Part shown: piece after piece, positions 50,640 through 61,650 of the stretch
How the letters are laid out: each line of letters begins with the position of its first letter
How positions within the stretch are numbered: position 1 is the first letter of the stretch
From: Epiperipatus broadwayi
Lineage: Eukaryota; Onychophora; Udeonychophora; Euonychophora; Peripatidae
DNA length: 64,000 nucleotides
Direction of reading: 5' to 3'
Assembly: GCA_028023455.1 (NCBI GenBank)
Contig: JAQFVV010012537.1
Coordinates: 1,862,001-1,926,000 of the forward strand
The notes under the pieces: generated by a model
What the model was told of the DNA's origin: nothing
Databases searched by the model: none
Seen by the model: the letters and a program-made list of their open reading frames with translations, nothing else
Translations under genes and position numbers: made by a program

Positions 50640-51390
50640 TTTTATTTAGGTACTTACAACTGCAGATCACTTTCAAGTGAAGGAAGATTGCAAAAATTAG
50701 AAGAACTGTCTTATATTAAATGGGACATTATTGGACTTTGTGGAGCTAGAAGAAAAGGTGAAGAGATTATTGATTTAATAAGTGGGCATATACTCTATTA
50801 CAAAGACCAAATATTGCAAGTATAAGTGTAGGATTCATTATAAATAAAAAAAAGTAGAAGAACAACATTGTGGAGATTGATAGTGTATCGGACAAAGTGG
50901 TAAGATTAGTTATTCAACTTAATAGCAGATACCAAATGCAGATAATTCAGGTTTATGTCCCAACAAGTTCTCATAATGATGAAGTAGTAGAAGATTTTTA
51001 TGTGGATGTACAAAAGACTTTTGATCAGAGTAAACAACATTTTAAAAGTGTTATGGGAGACCTTAATGCTAAAAAAATGAAAGATGAAAGTGCTATAAGT
51101 AATTTTGATTATGGTAATAGAAATGAAAGAGGACATAGACTTGTGGAGTTTGCAGAAAAAGAAAAACTTTATATTAGGAATTCTTTTTTTGAGAAAAATG
51201 TTAAAAGAAAATGAACATAGAATCATCCAAATGAAGGTACAGCAGAATTGGATTATATTTTGACTAACAGAAAATACATATTTCAAGATTGTAATGTTCT
51301 TAATAAATTTTACACAGAAAGTGATCATCGATTAGTAAGATATAAGATACATGTTAATGCAAAACTGGAGAGACAAAAATTATTTTAAAA
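50640..51390 (+). pseudogene. RTE endonuclease domain remnant
   Basis: APE-type motifs in order: GTYNCRSL, KWDIIGLCGARRKGE (the position normally holding catalytic Glu in the CEVRR box reads Gly here), QIIQVYVPTSSHNDE, VMGDLNAK, GHRLVEFA and SDHRLVRYK. The apparent Glu-to-Gly change and a frame break near 50,825 make it inactive. This domain cuts target DNA in active copies. Confidence 0.85.
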
Positions 51391-52851
51391 AAACAATATT
51401 CCTAATCTTCAGAAACATTCTAATGAATTTAAATTAGAACTAACAAACTGGTTTCCAATATTAGTAGATTTTGAACGATTCAGATTTGAATGAAATTAAT
51501 AAGAAAATAACTGACACACCTGTAAAAACTGCAACAAAGGTAGCTGGTAGAAAAAAAGCAGCAATTGACCAATAAAATTTCTACTGAGACTAGAGAATTT
51601 ATGAAGAAAAGAAGGAATATGAAGATATACAAAAATGATGCATTAAAAAGGATTGAATACTTCAAATTTTATAAAATGGTGCAGAAAAGAGTTGAAAATG
51701 ATATAAAAAAAAAGTATAACTGAATTAGCAAAGAAAGCTGTAGAAGACAATAAAAGTCTCAAGCATGTAAAACATTTTGATATTGATAGGAAATTTATAT
51801 CTGCAATAAGTAAAAAAATGGAATTGTTACTAAAAAGAGAGATGACATTATGAAATGGGTAGAAGACTTCTATCAAGAATTATATAGTAATAAAGAACAA
51901 ATACCTTCTATATCTATTATATCTTCTGAATTTCCCAGACTTTTAAATAAAGAAGTGAGACATGCAATTAAATTTATGAAGAAAGGAAAGGCTCCAGGTA
52001 ATGATGGAATTGTAATTGATATATTAAAAAAATATAATTTTTTTTAGAAAAGTTATATACCAAATGTCTAAATGATAAAGATGCACCAGATAATTGGAAA
52101 AATGCAGTATTAATATTTTAAAAAGGTGATGAAGAAGATATTAGAAATTACAGATCTATCGGCCTTTTATCAGTTTTATATAAAATTTTTAACAAGATAA
52201 TTACAACTCGTCTACAAAAAACATTGAATTTTCACCAACCAAGAGAACAAGCTCGATTTAAAAGTGGTTTTAGTACAGTAGATCATATCCAGGTATTTAA
52301 AGGAATTATAGAAAGAACAAATGAATATAAGTTGCCATTACGCTTTAGATTTATAGATTATGAAAAGGCATTTGATTCTATAAACATTTCTTCAGTGATT
52401 GAAGTATTGGATCATCAAGGTATAGTTCCAGGATATTGTCATATTATAAAGAATATTTATAAAAATGCAACAGCAACAATTAGATTAAACCACTAAACAT
52501 CACATGAGCACAAGATGGCACTACTATATGGAGAGTGTTGTTTTGTTTTGAATTGTTTAATAACAATTATTGTGCTAGTATGAGATAGTGATCATGTGAT
52601 GTTTAGTGGTTTAACACCAATCCTGCCTAATAGGATAATGGTGGCTATGGTTGTTAAAGAGCCAAAGACACCAAAATGTATGGGTGCTGAATTGAGTTCA
52701 GACCCATATGACTATATAAGCTATTGAGCTTGGATTGAAAATATTAATAGTGTTTTCAATTTCATTCTCATAGTTTTGTAGTTAAATAGAGTTAAAAGGT
52801 GGGTGCTGGAGGGTTGCATTAGATCCTAAGATCTAGGTGCAGTGCTCTCAG

Positions 52852-52910
52852 ATCCAAGGCTCCTCACTGATGAAGGCCACAAGCCAGAAACTAGTCTGGG
52901 GATATTGGAT
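52852..52910 (+). ncRNA. hammerhead ribozyme, type I, unit 1
   Basis: CTGATGA at 52,867, stem II GGC-CACAA-GCC, GAAAC at 52,887, and GTC with cleavage expected after C52,896. Stem I pairs TCCTCA/TGGGGA and ATCCAA/TTGGAT around an internal loop, the geometry used for loop-loop contacts in natural hammerheads. A-A opposition at the stem II base as in the other copies. Confidence 0.82.
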
Positions 52911-53317
52911 GAGTAGGCATTAGATAGGGATTTTATGCACAAGCCTTCTGGCATCCATTGATTGCTTTTGTTAGCACAAGATGGCACTACTATATGGAGA
53001 GTGTTGTTTTGTTTTGAATTGTTTAATAACAATTATTGTGCTAGTATGAGATAGTGATCATGTGATGTTTAGTGGTTTAACACCAATCCTGCCTAATAGG
53101 ATAATGGTGGCTATGGTTGTTAAAGAGCCAAAGACACCAAAATGTATGGGTGCTGAATTGAGTTCAGACCCATATGACTATATAAGCTATTGAGCTTGGA
53201 TTGAAAATATTAATAGTGTTTTCAATTTCATTCTCATAGTTTTGTAGTTAAATAGAGTTAAAAGGTGGGTGCTGGAGGGTTGCATTAGATCCTAAGATCT
53301 AGGTGCAGTGCTCTCAG

Positions 53318-53376
53318 ATCCAAGGCTCCTCACTGATGAAGGCCACAAGCCAGAAACTAGTCTGGGGATATTGGAT
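53318..53376 (+). ncRNA. hammerhead ribozyme, type I, unit 2
   Basis: Exact 466-bp-shifted repeat of the ribozyme at 52,852-52,910, with the same core and stems. Predicted cleavage after C53,362. Confidence 0.82.
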
Positions 53377-54495
53377 GAGTAGGCATTAGATAGGGATTTT
53401 ATGCACAAGCCTTCTGGCATCCATTGATTGCTTTTGTTAGCACAAGATGGCACTACTATATGGAGAGTGTTGTTTTGTTTTGAATTGTTTAATAACAATT
53501 AGATTACATAATAATACTAGGAAAGTCAACATTGAAAAGCGTGTAAGACAGGGTGACTCCATATCTCCAAAACATTTTGCAACAGTGCTGCTGCAAAGTA
53601 TTTTGTGGATTAAAATGGGAAGCTAAAGGAGTGAAAGTAAATAGAGATTATTTAAATCATTTTGATTTTGCAGATGATATAGTTGTTTTTGCAACTAATG
53701 CTTTAGAGCTGCAGGAAATATGGCAGGAGTTATCAGATGAAAGTAGGACTAAAGATAAATGTTAAAAAGACTGAAGTAGTGTTCAATGGATTTTCTCAAA
53801 ATATGAAAATAAAGATTGATTATGATGAGTTAGAAGTTAACAGCTACAAATATCTTGGTCAGATTACTAATACAGATGGAAAGATAATGGATAAAATTAA
53901 TCATAGAATTAAACTTGGTTGGAGTGCTTTTGGTAGAAATAACTTGATACTAAAAGGAAATATGCCTATGTGTTTGAAAAGAAAGGTTTCTAATAAATAT
54001 GTTTTATCAATTCTTACTTATGGATCTGAGACTTGGACACTTAATAGAAGAGCAATAGTGAGACTTCAGATCTCAAAGAAGTATGGAGAGAAGCATGTTA
54101 GGAGTAACAAGAAGATATCAAAAACACAATATATGTGTAAGAGAACAAATAAGTGTTACTGACCTTATTGAAAAAGTTAAAAGACTGAAGTGGGATTGGG
54201 CTGGACATATTGCTAGAAGAGATGATAATAGATAGACAATTGAAATCTTAAACTGGATTCCGAGAGATTGTAAAAGATTCAGAAAAAGACCACATGTGAG
54301 ATGGATGGATGAAATAAGGAGGTGTGCAGAGGTGATGTGAAGAAGAGAGACTAAGGATCGGAGAGGGTGGATTGAACTCAGAGAGACCTTCATCCTGCAG
54401 TGGATTGATAATGGATGATGATGATGAATGATAATAATAATAAAAATATTAATAATAGTAATAAAGTAATAAAGAATTATAATGAATGAGAAATT

Positions 54496-54740
54496 ATAAA
54501 TATCTTGGAGGGGAGGTATTAATACAGATAAAAACATAATAGATGGAACTAATTCTTAAAATATCTTGCACAGAATGCTTTTAATAAAAATAGCCTATAT
54601 GAGAAGAGTTTTTTTTCAGGATGTTCTATCACTTGTTTAAAAATCTGTGGCTTGATACTTGAAACAATATGTTATTGCACACAATATAACAAAGCATTCT
54701 AAATAAATATGGAACAAGAAAGCATGTAATGAAACAAAAA
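54496..54740 (+). mobile_element. RTE fragment, C-terminal RT piece
   Basis: YKYLGG, then a GCTTTTAATAAAAATAGC-type stretch, matches the YKYLGQITN...AFGRNNL region at 53,850-53,960. It lies between the two large oppositely oriented RTE copies and is probably a separate small insertion. Confidence 0.6.
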
Positions 54741-54819
54741 TAAAATTAGATCATAAAGCTGATTTATAATTTAGCCTACTTGCTATGATTACAGTCTTTT
54801 AAATTATCATTGTCAACCA

Positions 54820-57800
54820 TTATCAATCCATTGCATAATGAAGATCTTCCCAAGTTCAATCCACCTTCTCTGATCTCTAACCTCTCTATTCCACATAACT
54901 CTCACCCACTTCCTTATTTCATCCATCAATCTCACATATGGTCTCTTTATGGGTCTTTAAGAATCTCTTGGAATACAGTTTAAGATTTCAACTTTTCATA
55001 TATTATCATCTCTCTAGCAATATGTCCAGCCCAACTCCACTTCAGTCTTAATTCTTTCAATGATTTCAATAACACCTGTATGTTCTCTTACCAATATATT
55101 GCATTTTTGAGCTTTTTCTAATACTCCTAAGATGCATTTCTCTGTACTTCTTTGAGTCGTCTGAAATCTCTGCATTGCTCTTCTATTAAGTGTCAATGTC
55201 TCAGAACCATAAGTAAAAAACTGGTCAAACACCTTTATCAAAAATCTTCCTTTTCAAACACAAAGGTATATTTCCTTTTAATATTAATTTATTTCTACCA
55301 AAAGCACTCCAACCAAGTTTAATTCTGATTAATTTCCTCCATTATGTTTCCATCTGTATTAATGATATGTCCAAGGTATTTGTAGTTGTTAACTTCTTCT
55401 AACTCATCATTATCAGAACATTACTTTAGTCTTGTTAACATTTACCTTTAGTCCTATTTTCTTACTTTCATCTATTAATTCTTGCAACATTTCCTGAAGC
55501 TCTGAAGCATTATTTGCAAAAATAATTACAATACCTGAAAAATCTAAATAAATTAAATAATCTCCATTTACTTTTATTCTTTTAGCTTCCTATTTTAATT
55601 CACAAAATACTTCTTGCAGAACTACTGTAAAAAGTTTTGGTGATATGGGGTCACCCTGTCTTACACCCTTCTCAGTGTTAATCTTCCTACTATCATTATA
55701 TAATGTAATTGTTGCTGTTGCATTTTTATAAATATTCTTCAAAATATGACAATATGCTGGGTCAATATCTTGATGATTTAATGCTTTATTAAAAAGATGC
55801 TTATATAATCAAACACCTTTTTATAATCCACAAATCCAAAGCATAAACATAATAGCAACTCATATTTATTGATCCTTTCTATAACCTCTCTCAATATTTG
55901 GCTATGACCCACTGTACTAAAATCACTTCTAATTTAGCTTGTTCTTTGGTTAGTTGAAATCTAAAGTTTTTTGTAGACAAGTTGTAATTATCTTGGTAAA
56001 ACTTTTGTTTAAAACTGATAAAAGATTGATAGATCTGTAATTTCTAATATCTTCTTTATCACCTTTTGCAAATATTAATATTAATACTTCATTCTTCCAA
56101 TCATCTGGTATATAATCATTTAAACATTTAGTGTATAACTTTGCCAAAAAATGTTCTATTTCTTCACCTGCTTCTTTTAAGATAACTATTATAATTCCAT
56201 CTTTACATAGAGCTTTTCCTTTCTTTATAAATTTAATTGCATATCTCATTTCTTCATTTAAAATCCTGGGCAATTGAGAAGATATAGTTGCAGGAGGTCC
56301 TTCTTTTTTATTACTATATAATTCCTGATCAAGCTCTTCTTCACATTTTATGTCATCTCTCTTTTTAGTAATAGTTTCATCTTTTTTTTTCTTTTTACAG
56401 AAAAAATTTCCTACCAAGATGTTATTTCTTACTCTTAATACTTTTATTCTCTTGTATAGCTTTCCTTGCTAGTTCACAATTATATTTTTTTATAAAATTA
56501 TCAGCTCTTTTTCACACCATTTTACAAAATTCAAGATATTCAATCCTTCTTAATGATACATTTATATTTTCATATTACTTCTTTTCTTCATAAATTCTCT
56601 AGTCTCAAAAGAAATTTTATTGGTCAATTACTGCTACTAGCTATCCTTGTTGCAGTTTTTCAAAGTCTATCAGCTATTTTTCTATTGATTTCATACAAAT
56701 TTGAATCATGTCCAAAATCTGCTAATATTTGAAAATGATTTGCAAGTTGTTTTGGAATATCAACTATGAATATTGTTTTTATTAGTAAATTTTTGTCTCT
56801 AGTTTTACATTGCCACGTATCTTACATCTTACTACTCAATGATCTCTTCCTGAGTTGAATTTGTTAAGAACATTACAATCTTAAAATGCATATTTTCTGA
56901 TCATCAAAATATAATCCAATTCTGCTGTATGAATGTTTCCATGTCCATTTCCATTTAGCTTTTTTTTTTTCAAAAAAAGAATTCATAATATAAAGTTGTT
57001 GTTTTTTTTCTGCAAACTCCACAAGTTTATGACTCTCATTTTTATCATCCTATAGTACTTTCATCTTTCAATTGTTTACCAATTCTATCATTAAAGTCTG
57101 CCATAACAATTTTAAATTTTTATTTGGTCTGATCAAAAGCCTTTTGTACATTCATATAAAAATCCTCTACTACTTCATCACTATGAGAACCTGTTAGTGC
57201 ATAAATCTGAACTATCTGCATTTGATATCTTCTATTTCGATTAATAAATTTTGCCATTCTGTCCGATATACCATCAATCTCCACAACGTTGCTTGTTGTT
57301 TTACTTTTTATTTATAATTAATCCTATTTCATTTCTACTTCCAATATTTGTCACTTTGTAATATAGTACATGACAACTTTTTAAATCAATTGTCTCTTCA
57401 CCTTTCCTTTTAACTTCATAAAGTCCAGTAATATTCCATTTAATATGAGACAGTTCTTCCAATACTTATAATCTTCCTTCTTCTGAAGTGATCTGCAATT
57501 ATAAATGTCTAAATAAAATGTTGCCATCAACTGGCTGCCTGGGTCTGCAATCAGGGTATTAATAGTAACCTCTTCCTTAGGCTACCAACTGCTGCCTTGG
57601 CTGATAACTTTACAGCCTCCCAGGAATAAGGACCATGATTTATTTTTGTTTGTCATGATTGTAAATATCCATTAAAAAAATTTTTTTTATTCACACACAC
57701 ATTCATTCTGTCTTCAAGAAAACTCAATATTTCAGTTAAGAGCTATCAGGCAACTGAAAAAAAAGACCATGGTGTTTCTTGATCTTAAACTCAGATGTAA

Positions 57801-58025
57801 AAGGCCAATAAACTCACCATACTGGCTAATACATGTTGGTGAGAAGCCCAACCATGTTCGTATACTATATAAATAATCACATATTAATAATAGGTGCAAT
57901 GACAAGAATATATGGAGTGGACATTAGGAATTTGCCTTGCTCTGTTCCTTTAAGACCTCCAAAAGGAATCAAAGGATCTCCTTTCACTTAACAGCAAACT
58001 CTTTTCTGCAGTCTTTTTAATACAT
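54820..58025 (-). mobile_element. RTE-clade LINE, near full length, minus strand, decayed
   Basis: Same family as 50.2-54.4 kb, opposite orientation, so the two 3' ends face each other. The 5' end near 58,020 repeats the CTGCAG/AAGAGTTTG start. Endonuclease around 56,850-57,560. RT at 55,950-56,417: EELDQELYSNKK, FIKKGKALCKDGI, DYIPDDWKNEV, DIRNYRSINLLSVL. Then GVRQGDP at about 55,645-55,670, and TYGSETLTLNRRAM at 55,150-55,210. The 3' end near 54,820 has the CATTATCAATCCATTGCA sequence matching the end of the other copy. Many stops; inactive. Confidence 0.82.
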
Positions 58026-58582
58026 ACATACAAATTATGTTGCCAATTTGCAATATAACAAAAAGCAAATTTTTTTTTTAAGTATTTTATTTTTACACGT
58101 TTTTGATAGTTAAATTAAAATGAATTTTTTAAAATATATAAGCGCTTTAACATGCTGAAGAAGAAACTTTCAGTAATAACAAAAACAGTTAAATTAAATT
58201 AATTAAAGATAGAAAATAAAGATATTTTTTCTCCTTAAGCTACCATAGTTATTGTTTACATGACTAAAATAAAAATAAAACAAATTTTACACCTTTGTTA
58301 AAATTGTTTTTTGTTTTTTTTTAAGAAAATTGCATTTTTCCAATAATTGTTTATAACACTTATAGTTGCCTTTTTTCCCACATAATTAATTATTTCTAAT
58401 TTTGTGGCTATATTTATGCTTAAAAATATAAATTTTTCTTGGAAAAGTTTAGTCTACTAAAAAAGAATATTAAAATAATGGGAGGTATATAACAATCTAC
58501 AAACTTGCTTCAATTTTTTTCTCTCTTTTTTTTTTTTTTTTGTTACTTCGATAATTAAGAAATAGAAGATAAATTCAAGAAT
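58026..58582. other. AT-rich spacer, nothing recognised
   Basis: A/T-rich with a T run near 58,525-58,541. It is the left flank of the minus-strand hammerhead array. It does not resemble the RTE sequence expected if the array were nested as at 52.5 kb. Confidence 0.5.
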
Positions 58583-58685
58583 AAACAGAGCAAAACTCTC
58601 CATACAGTATTGCCACCTGTGCTAAACAGAGTAATCAATGGATGCCAGAAGGCTTGCGCATAAAATCCCTATCTAATGCCTACTC

Positions 58686-58744
58686 ATCCAATATCCCCAG
58701 ACTAGTTTCTGGCTTGTGGCCTTCATCAGTGAGGAGCCTTGGAT
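58686..58744 (-). ncRNA. hammerhead ribozyme, type I, array unit
   Basis: On the minus strand CTGATGA, stem II GGC/GCC, GAAAC, GTC and both stem I segments are all as in the 52.8-kb copy. Core intact. Confidence 0.8.
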
Positions 58745-59141
58745 TTGAGAGCACTGCATCTAGATCTTAGGATCTAATGCAACCCTCTAGCAACCACTTT
58801 TTATCTCTACTTAACTACAAAACTATGAGAATGAAATTGAAAACACAAAAAATATTTTCAATCTAAGCTCAATAGCTTATATAGTCATATGGGTCTGAAC
58901 TCAGTTCAGCACCCATACATTTTGGTGTCTTTGGCTCTTTTACAACCATAGCCACCACTATCCTATTAGGCAGGATTGGTGTTAAACCATTAAGCATCAC
59001 ATTATCACATTTCCTATACTAGCACATTAATTGTTGATAAACAGAGCAAAACTCTCCATACAGTATTGCCACCTGTGCTAAACAGAGTAATCAATGGATT
59101 CCAGAAGGCTTGTGCATAAAATCCTCATCTAGTGCCTACAC

Positions 59142-59200
59142 ATCCGATATCCCCAGACTAGTTTCTGGTTTGTGGTCTTCATCAGTGAGGAGCCTTGGAT
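59142..59200 (-). ncRNA. hammerhead ribozyme, type I, weakened stem II
   Basis: Core CTGATGA...GAAAC...GTC is kept. Stem II reads GAC on one side and ACC on the other, so only the G-C pair at its base remains. This unit is probably poorly active. Confidence 0.7.
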
Positions 59201-59596
59201 CTGAGAGCACTGCACCTAGATCTTAGAATCTAATACAACCCTCTAGCAGCAACCTTTTATCTCCACTTAACTACAAAACTATGAGTCTTAAATTGAAAAC
59301 ACCTTAATATTTTCAATCCAAGCTCATTAGCTTATGTAGTCATATAGGTCTGAACTCAGTTTAGCATCTATATTTTTTGGTGTCTTTGCTTCTTTAATAA
59401 CCGTAGTCACCACTATTCTATTAGGCAGGATTGGTTTTAAGCCAATAAACATCACATGATCACCATTTCTTATGCTTGCTTATAACTGTTATTAAAACAG
59501 GCAAAACTCACTATACGTATTGTCACACACAGCAAGCTAGAGTAATCAATGGATGTCAGAAGGCTTGTGCATAAAATCCCCATCTAGTGCCTACTC

Positions 59597-59655
59597 ATCC
59601 AATATCCCCAGACTAGTTTCTGGCTTGTGGCCTTCGTCAGTGAGGAGCCTTCGAT
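59597..59655 (-). ncRNA. hammerhead ribozyme, type I, CTGACGA core variant
   Basis: Stem II GGC/GCC, GAAAC and GTC are kept. The core reads CTGACGA; the changed base is position 7, which is known to tolerate variation in hammerheads. An outer stem I pair is altered (TTCGAT). Confidence 0.72.
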
Positions 59656-59937
59656 CTGAGAGCACTGTACCTAGATCTTAGGATCTAATGCAACCCTCTA
59701 GCAGCCACCTTTTATCTCCACTTAACTATAAAACTATGAGTCTTAAATTGAAAACACCTTAATATTTTCAATCCAAGCTATAGGTCTGAACTCAGTTCAG
59801 CACCTATACATTTTGGTGCTGTTTCTTCTTTAATAACCATAGCCACCATTATCCTATTAGGCAGGATTGGTTTTAATCCATTGATTACTCTAACTTGCTG
59901 TGTGTGGCAATATGTATAGTGAGTTTTGCCTGTTTTA

Positions 59938-60375
59938 ATTACTATTATAGCTGTTGCATTTTAAGTAAGAATTCTTCACAACTTAATTATATTCTCAGTT
60001 ATGACTTATTGTTCTTAAATATTAATGGCTCTTAAAATGCTTAAATATTACATGTCATTTTGTAATCTACAAATTTAGTACAAAACAGCAACTCACATTC
60101 ACTGGTCCTTTATAACTTCTATTAACAGTTCAATGCTATTAGTTGTGCTATAATCATTTTTAAATCCAAAAATTTTCTTTAGATGGGTTTTAATAAACCT
60201 AATAAAGATAATGTATAGAAAAGATAGATAAAATGATAAGTTGTAAATTCTATCTTCTTTTCATCTTTCTTAAATACCAATATCACTATTGGATTCTTTA
60301 CTATTGCAGTTTTATCATTTAGACCTCTGATATCTAACTTCCTAATGGAAAGCAAAATGTTTATGGTTTGATACA
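59938..60375 (-). mobile_element. RTE fragment ending at the hammerhead array
   Basis: On the minus strand it matches 52,060-52,487: CTAAATGATAAA(A/G), a CCAATAGTGATATTGGTATTTAA block, AAACC(A)..GAA, TGTGAGTTGC and AAAATGCAACAG, and stops within a few bases of the point where the tandem element is inserted in the 50.2-kb RTE. Strongly diverged. Confidence 0.72.
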
Positions 60376-60429
60376 TTTAATTTACATTGCAATTAATATT
60401 AATACTAATATTTTTAAATATATGTATTA

Positions 60430-61650
60430 TATTTGTATTTATATATTAAACTATTTTCATAATGTTTTTAGAAAAATTTAATATTATTTAAATATATCAA
60501 ATACATTCAACTGTTAGTGATAGCATACAGATTAGTATATGCAGAATGTTTCAAGAGATATTATTCTCCCCTCTTCTTCAGGTGACAGTATTAGCATGAC
60601 AATCAAACCTGGACCCTTAGATTCTTGAATATTGAATTTTAAGGTAATGCTCTAACCTAGTGTTTCTCAGCCTTTTTGCTGCATGACACAATAGACTTAA
60701 ATTGAAATAGTTCTGCGATCCAAATGTTTATTACATAAATTATAATATAAAAAGAGATATTACATCAGCATGGTACTATATATATATGTATATGTTCGAA
60801 TCAATTTGATAATATTTATAATGAACAAATAATTTGTAAGTTAAAAGTTGAGTTAAAGTTGAACTACATATTTTCAATTTAAAAGTTAACACATTTTGTT
60901 AATTGTCAAAAAAAAGTGTTTTCTTTTCAAAAATAAGATTTTATTTATATACAAAATACAAGCAAAAATTAATTTTCCACCACTGGTGCTGGTTGATGCT
61001 TTGGCTGCAGTAATTTTAGTTGCATTTTTTGGTTGCAATTTTTTGAACAATTATATTTTGAAAATAATAGCGAAATTTAACATTATGATTATTTAAGTTC
61101 AAATTTATAACTGAATTTGAAAAAACTACACAAAGCATAGGTAGTATTACTTAATAATTTTTTTTTATTAATACTAATATTTTCTTAAAATGTAAAAAGA
61201 TTTTTGCTATCAGATGTTTATGTTTTTATTTCTTGGTGCATATTCATGACCCATTAAAAATTTAACATGACCCAAAGGTTGAGAAATGCTGCTCTAACCA
61301 GCTGAGCTATCCTGCCAAAGGCAACAATCAGTAGAAACTTCATATACTTATCTATGAGATTCCTCCTGATTTCTCCACATACATTATGTATAGTCACACT
61401 AAAATGACTTATGGAATTGTTCACCATTATCATATGAGCAGCTTTTTTAAATTTTCTTCTTTGTACCTTTTCTTCTTTATCCAATATTTTTATATTTTCC
61501 CAATTGAATATATGTTCATTGGAATATTTAAATAAAAATAATTTTTTCTAAAAACATTCAATACTGATATTCGATGATGTAAATAGTCAAATATATAAAT
61601 ACAACTAAAACACCATTATCACAAAACTTTACGAAAACATACATTATATA
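60430..61650 (-). mobile_element. Penelope-like element 3' fragment (copy A), split by a hAT MITE
   Basis: On the minus strand: the tail of the GIY-YIG endonuclease ORF at 61,330-61,530 (EKVQRRKFKKAAHM, SVTIHNV, NLIDKYMKFLL), then TTGCCTTTGGCAGGATAGCTCAGCTGG (tRNA-like start), then the hAT insertion, then the rest of the tRNA-like part and a spacer down to 60,430. Beyond 61,530 lies an inverted copy of 3' spacer sequence (61,528-61,650 is the reverse complement of 62,706-62,830), a rearrangement typical of Penelope elements. Confidence 0.75.
60650..61299. mobile_element. hAT-type MITE (634 bp) with 8-bp TSD
   Basis: The target duplication CTCTAACC is at 60,650-60,657 and 61,292-61,299. Element ends: TAGTGTTTCTCAGCCTTT at the left; the reverse complement of the right end is CAGCATTTCTCAACCTTT. 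The ends and the 8-bp duplication are those of hAT transposons with the CAGTG.TTCTCAACC terminus. No transposase; about 0.63 kb, non-autonomous. It is inserted in the tRNA-like part of Penelope copy A. Confidence 0.9.

Larger units (their letters stand above)
52475..53506 (+). mobile_element. tandem hammerhead units (466-bp period) inserted in RTE, with TSD
   Basis: AGCACAAGATGG recurs at 52,507, 52,973 and 53,439, giving two complete identical-looking 466-bp units plus a 60-bp start of a third. A 24-bp inverted piece (AACCACTAAACATCACATG) sits at the left end. The flanking direct repeat AACAATTAGATTA is at 52,475-52,487 and 53,494-53,506, though part of it overlaps the unit's own TAACAATT. 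The RTE coding sequence resumes exactly after it. Each unit carries one hammerhead. Two ribozymes 466 nt apart would release a 466-nt RNA. The identical open stretch in both units is incidental. Confidence 0.9.
51840..54250 (+). pseudogene. RTE reverse transcriptase remnant
   Basis: EFPRLLNKEVRHAIKFMKKG and KAPGNDGI (51,920-52,010), then YRSIGLLSVLYKIF (about 52,150-52,190), motif A DYEKAFDSINI (52,350-52,385), then the hammerhead tandem insertion between motifs A and B. After it come motif B GVRQGDSISPK (split by a frame change, 53,535-53,575), motif C FADDIVVFATN (53,660-53,700), YKYLGQITNTDGKI, YGSETWTLNRR (54,020-54,050) and WAGHIARRDDN (54,195-54,230). The catalytic FADD box is intact, but the frame is not. 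Confidence 0.87.
50172..54450 (+). mobile_element. RTE-clade LINE, near full length, interrupted
   Basis: Starts at an AAGACTGCAGAAAGGAGTTTG-like 5' end shared with the copies at 58,020 and 31,990. It ends at an RTE-like tail, RPHVRWMDEIRR followed by a (GAT/ATG)n and (AAT)n microsatellite at 54,410-54,450. After removing the ~1.0-kb insertion at 52,488-53,493 it is about 3.3 kb, the normal RTE size. Stops and frameshifts break the ORF in several places. Best representative of the family in the window. Confidence 0.85.
58583..59937 (-). mobile_element. tandem array of three hammerhead units, minus strand
   Basis: ACAG(A/G)GCAAAACTC recurs at 58,585, 59,041 and 59,517, giving units of 456, 476 and about 420 bp. 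Each shows, on the minus strand, the order CCTGCCTAATAGGAT, TGAACTGAGTTCAGA, AGATCCTAAGATCTAG, hammerhead, CTTCTGGCATCCATTGATTAC. The units differ from one another, so the array is older or assembled from diverged copies. At the right end (59,873-59,937) a 62-bp inverted copy of 59,512-59,573 closes the array, like the inverted arm at 48.1 kb. It abuts an RTE fragment. Confidence 0.85.

Noticed and set aside
52826-53498. Two identical 68-codon minus-strand frames as a duplicated gene
   Set aside because: They are the incidental reverse frame of the tandem 466-bp hammerhead unit.
61254-61484. 76-codon frame joining Penelope endonuclease tail with unknown C-terminus
   Set aside because: The C-terminal part is the tRNA-like segment and the end of the hAT MITE, so it is not a real fusion protein.
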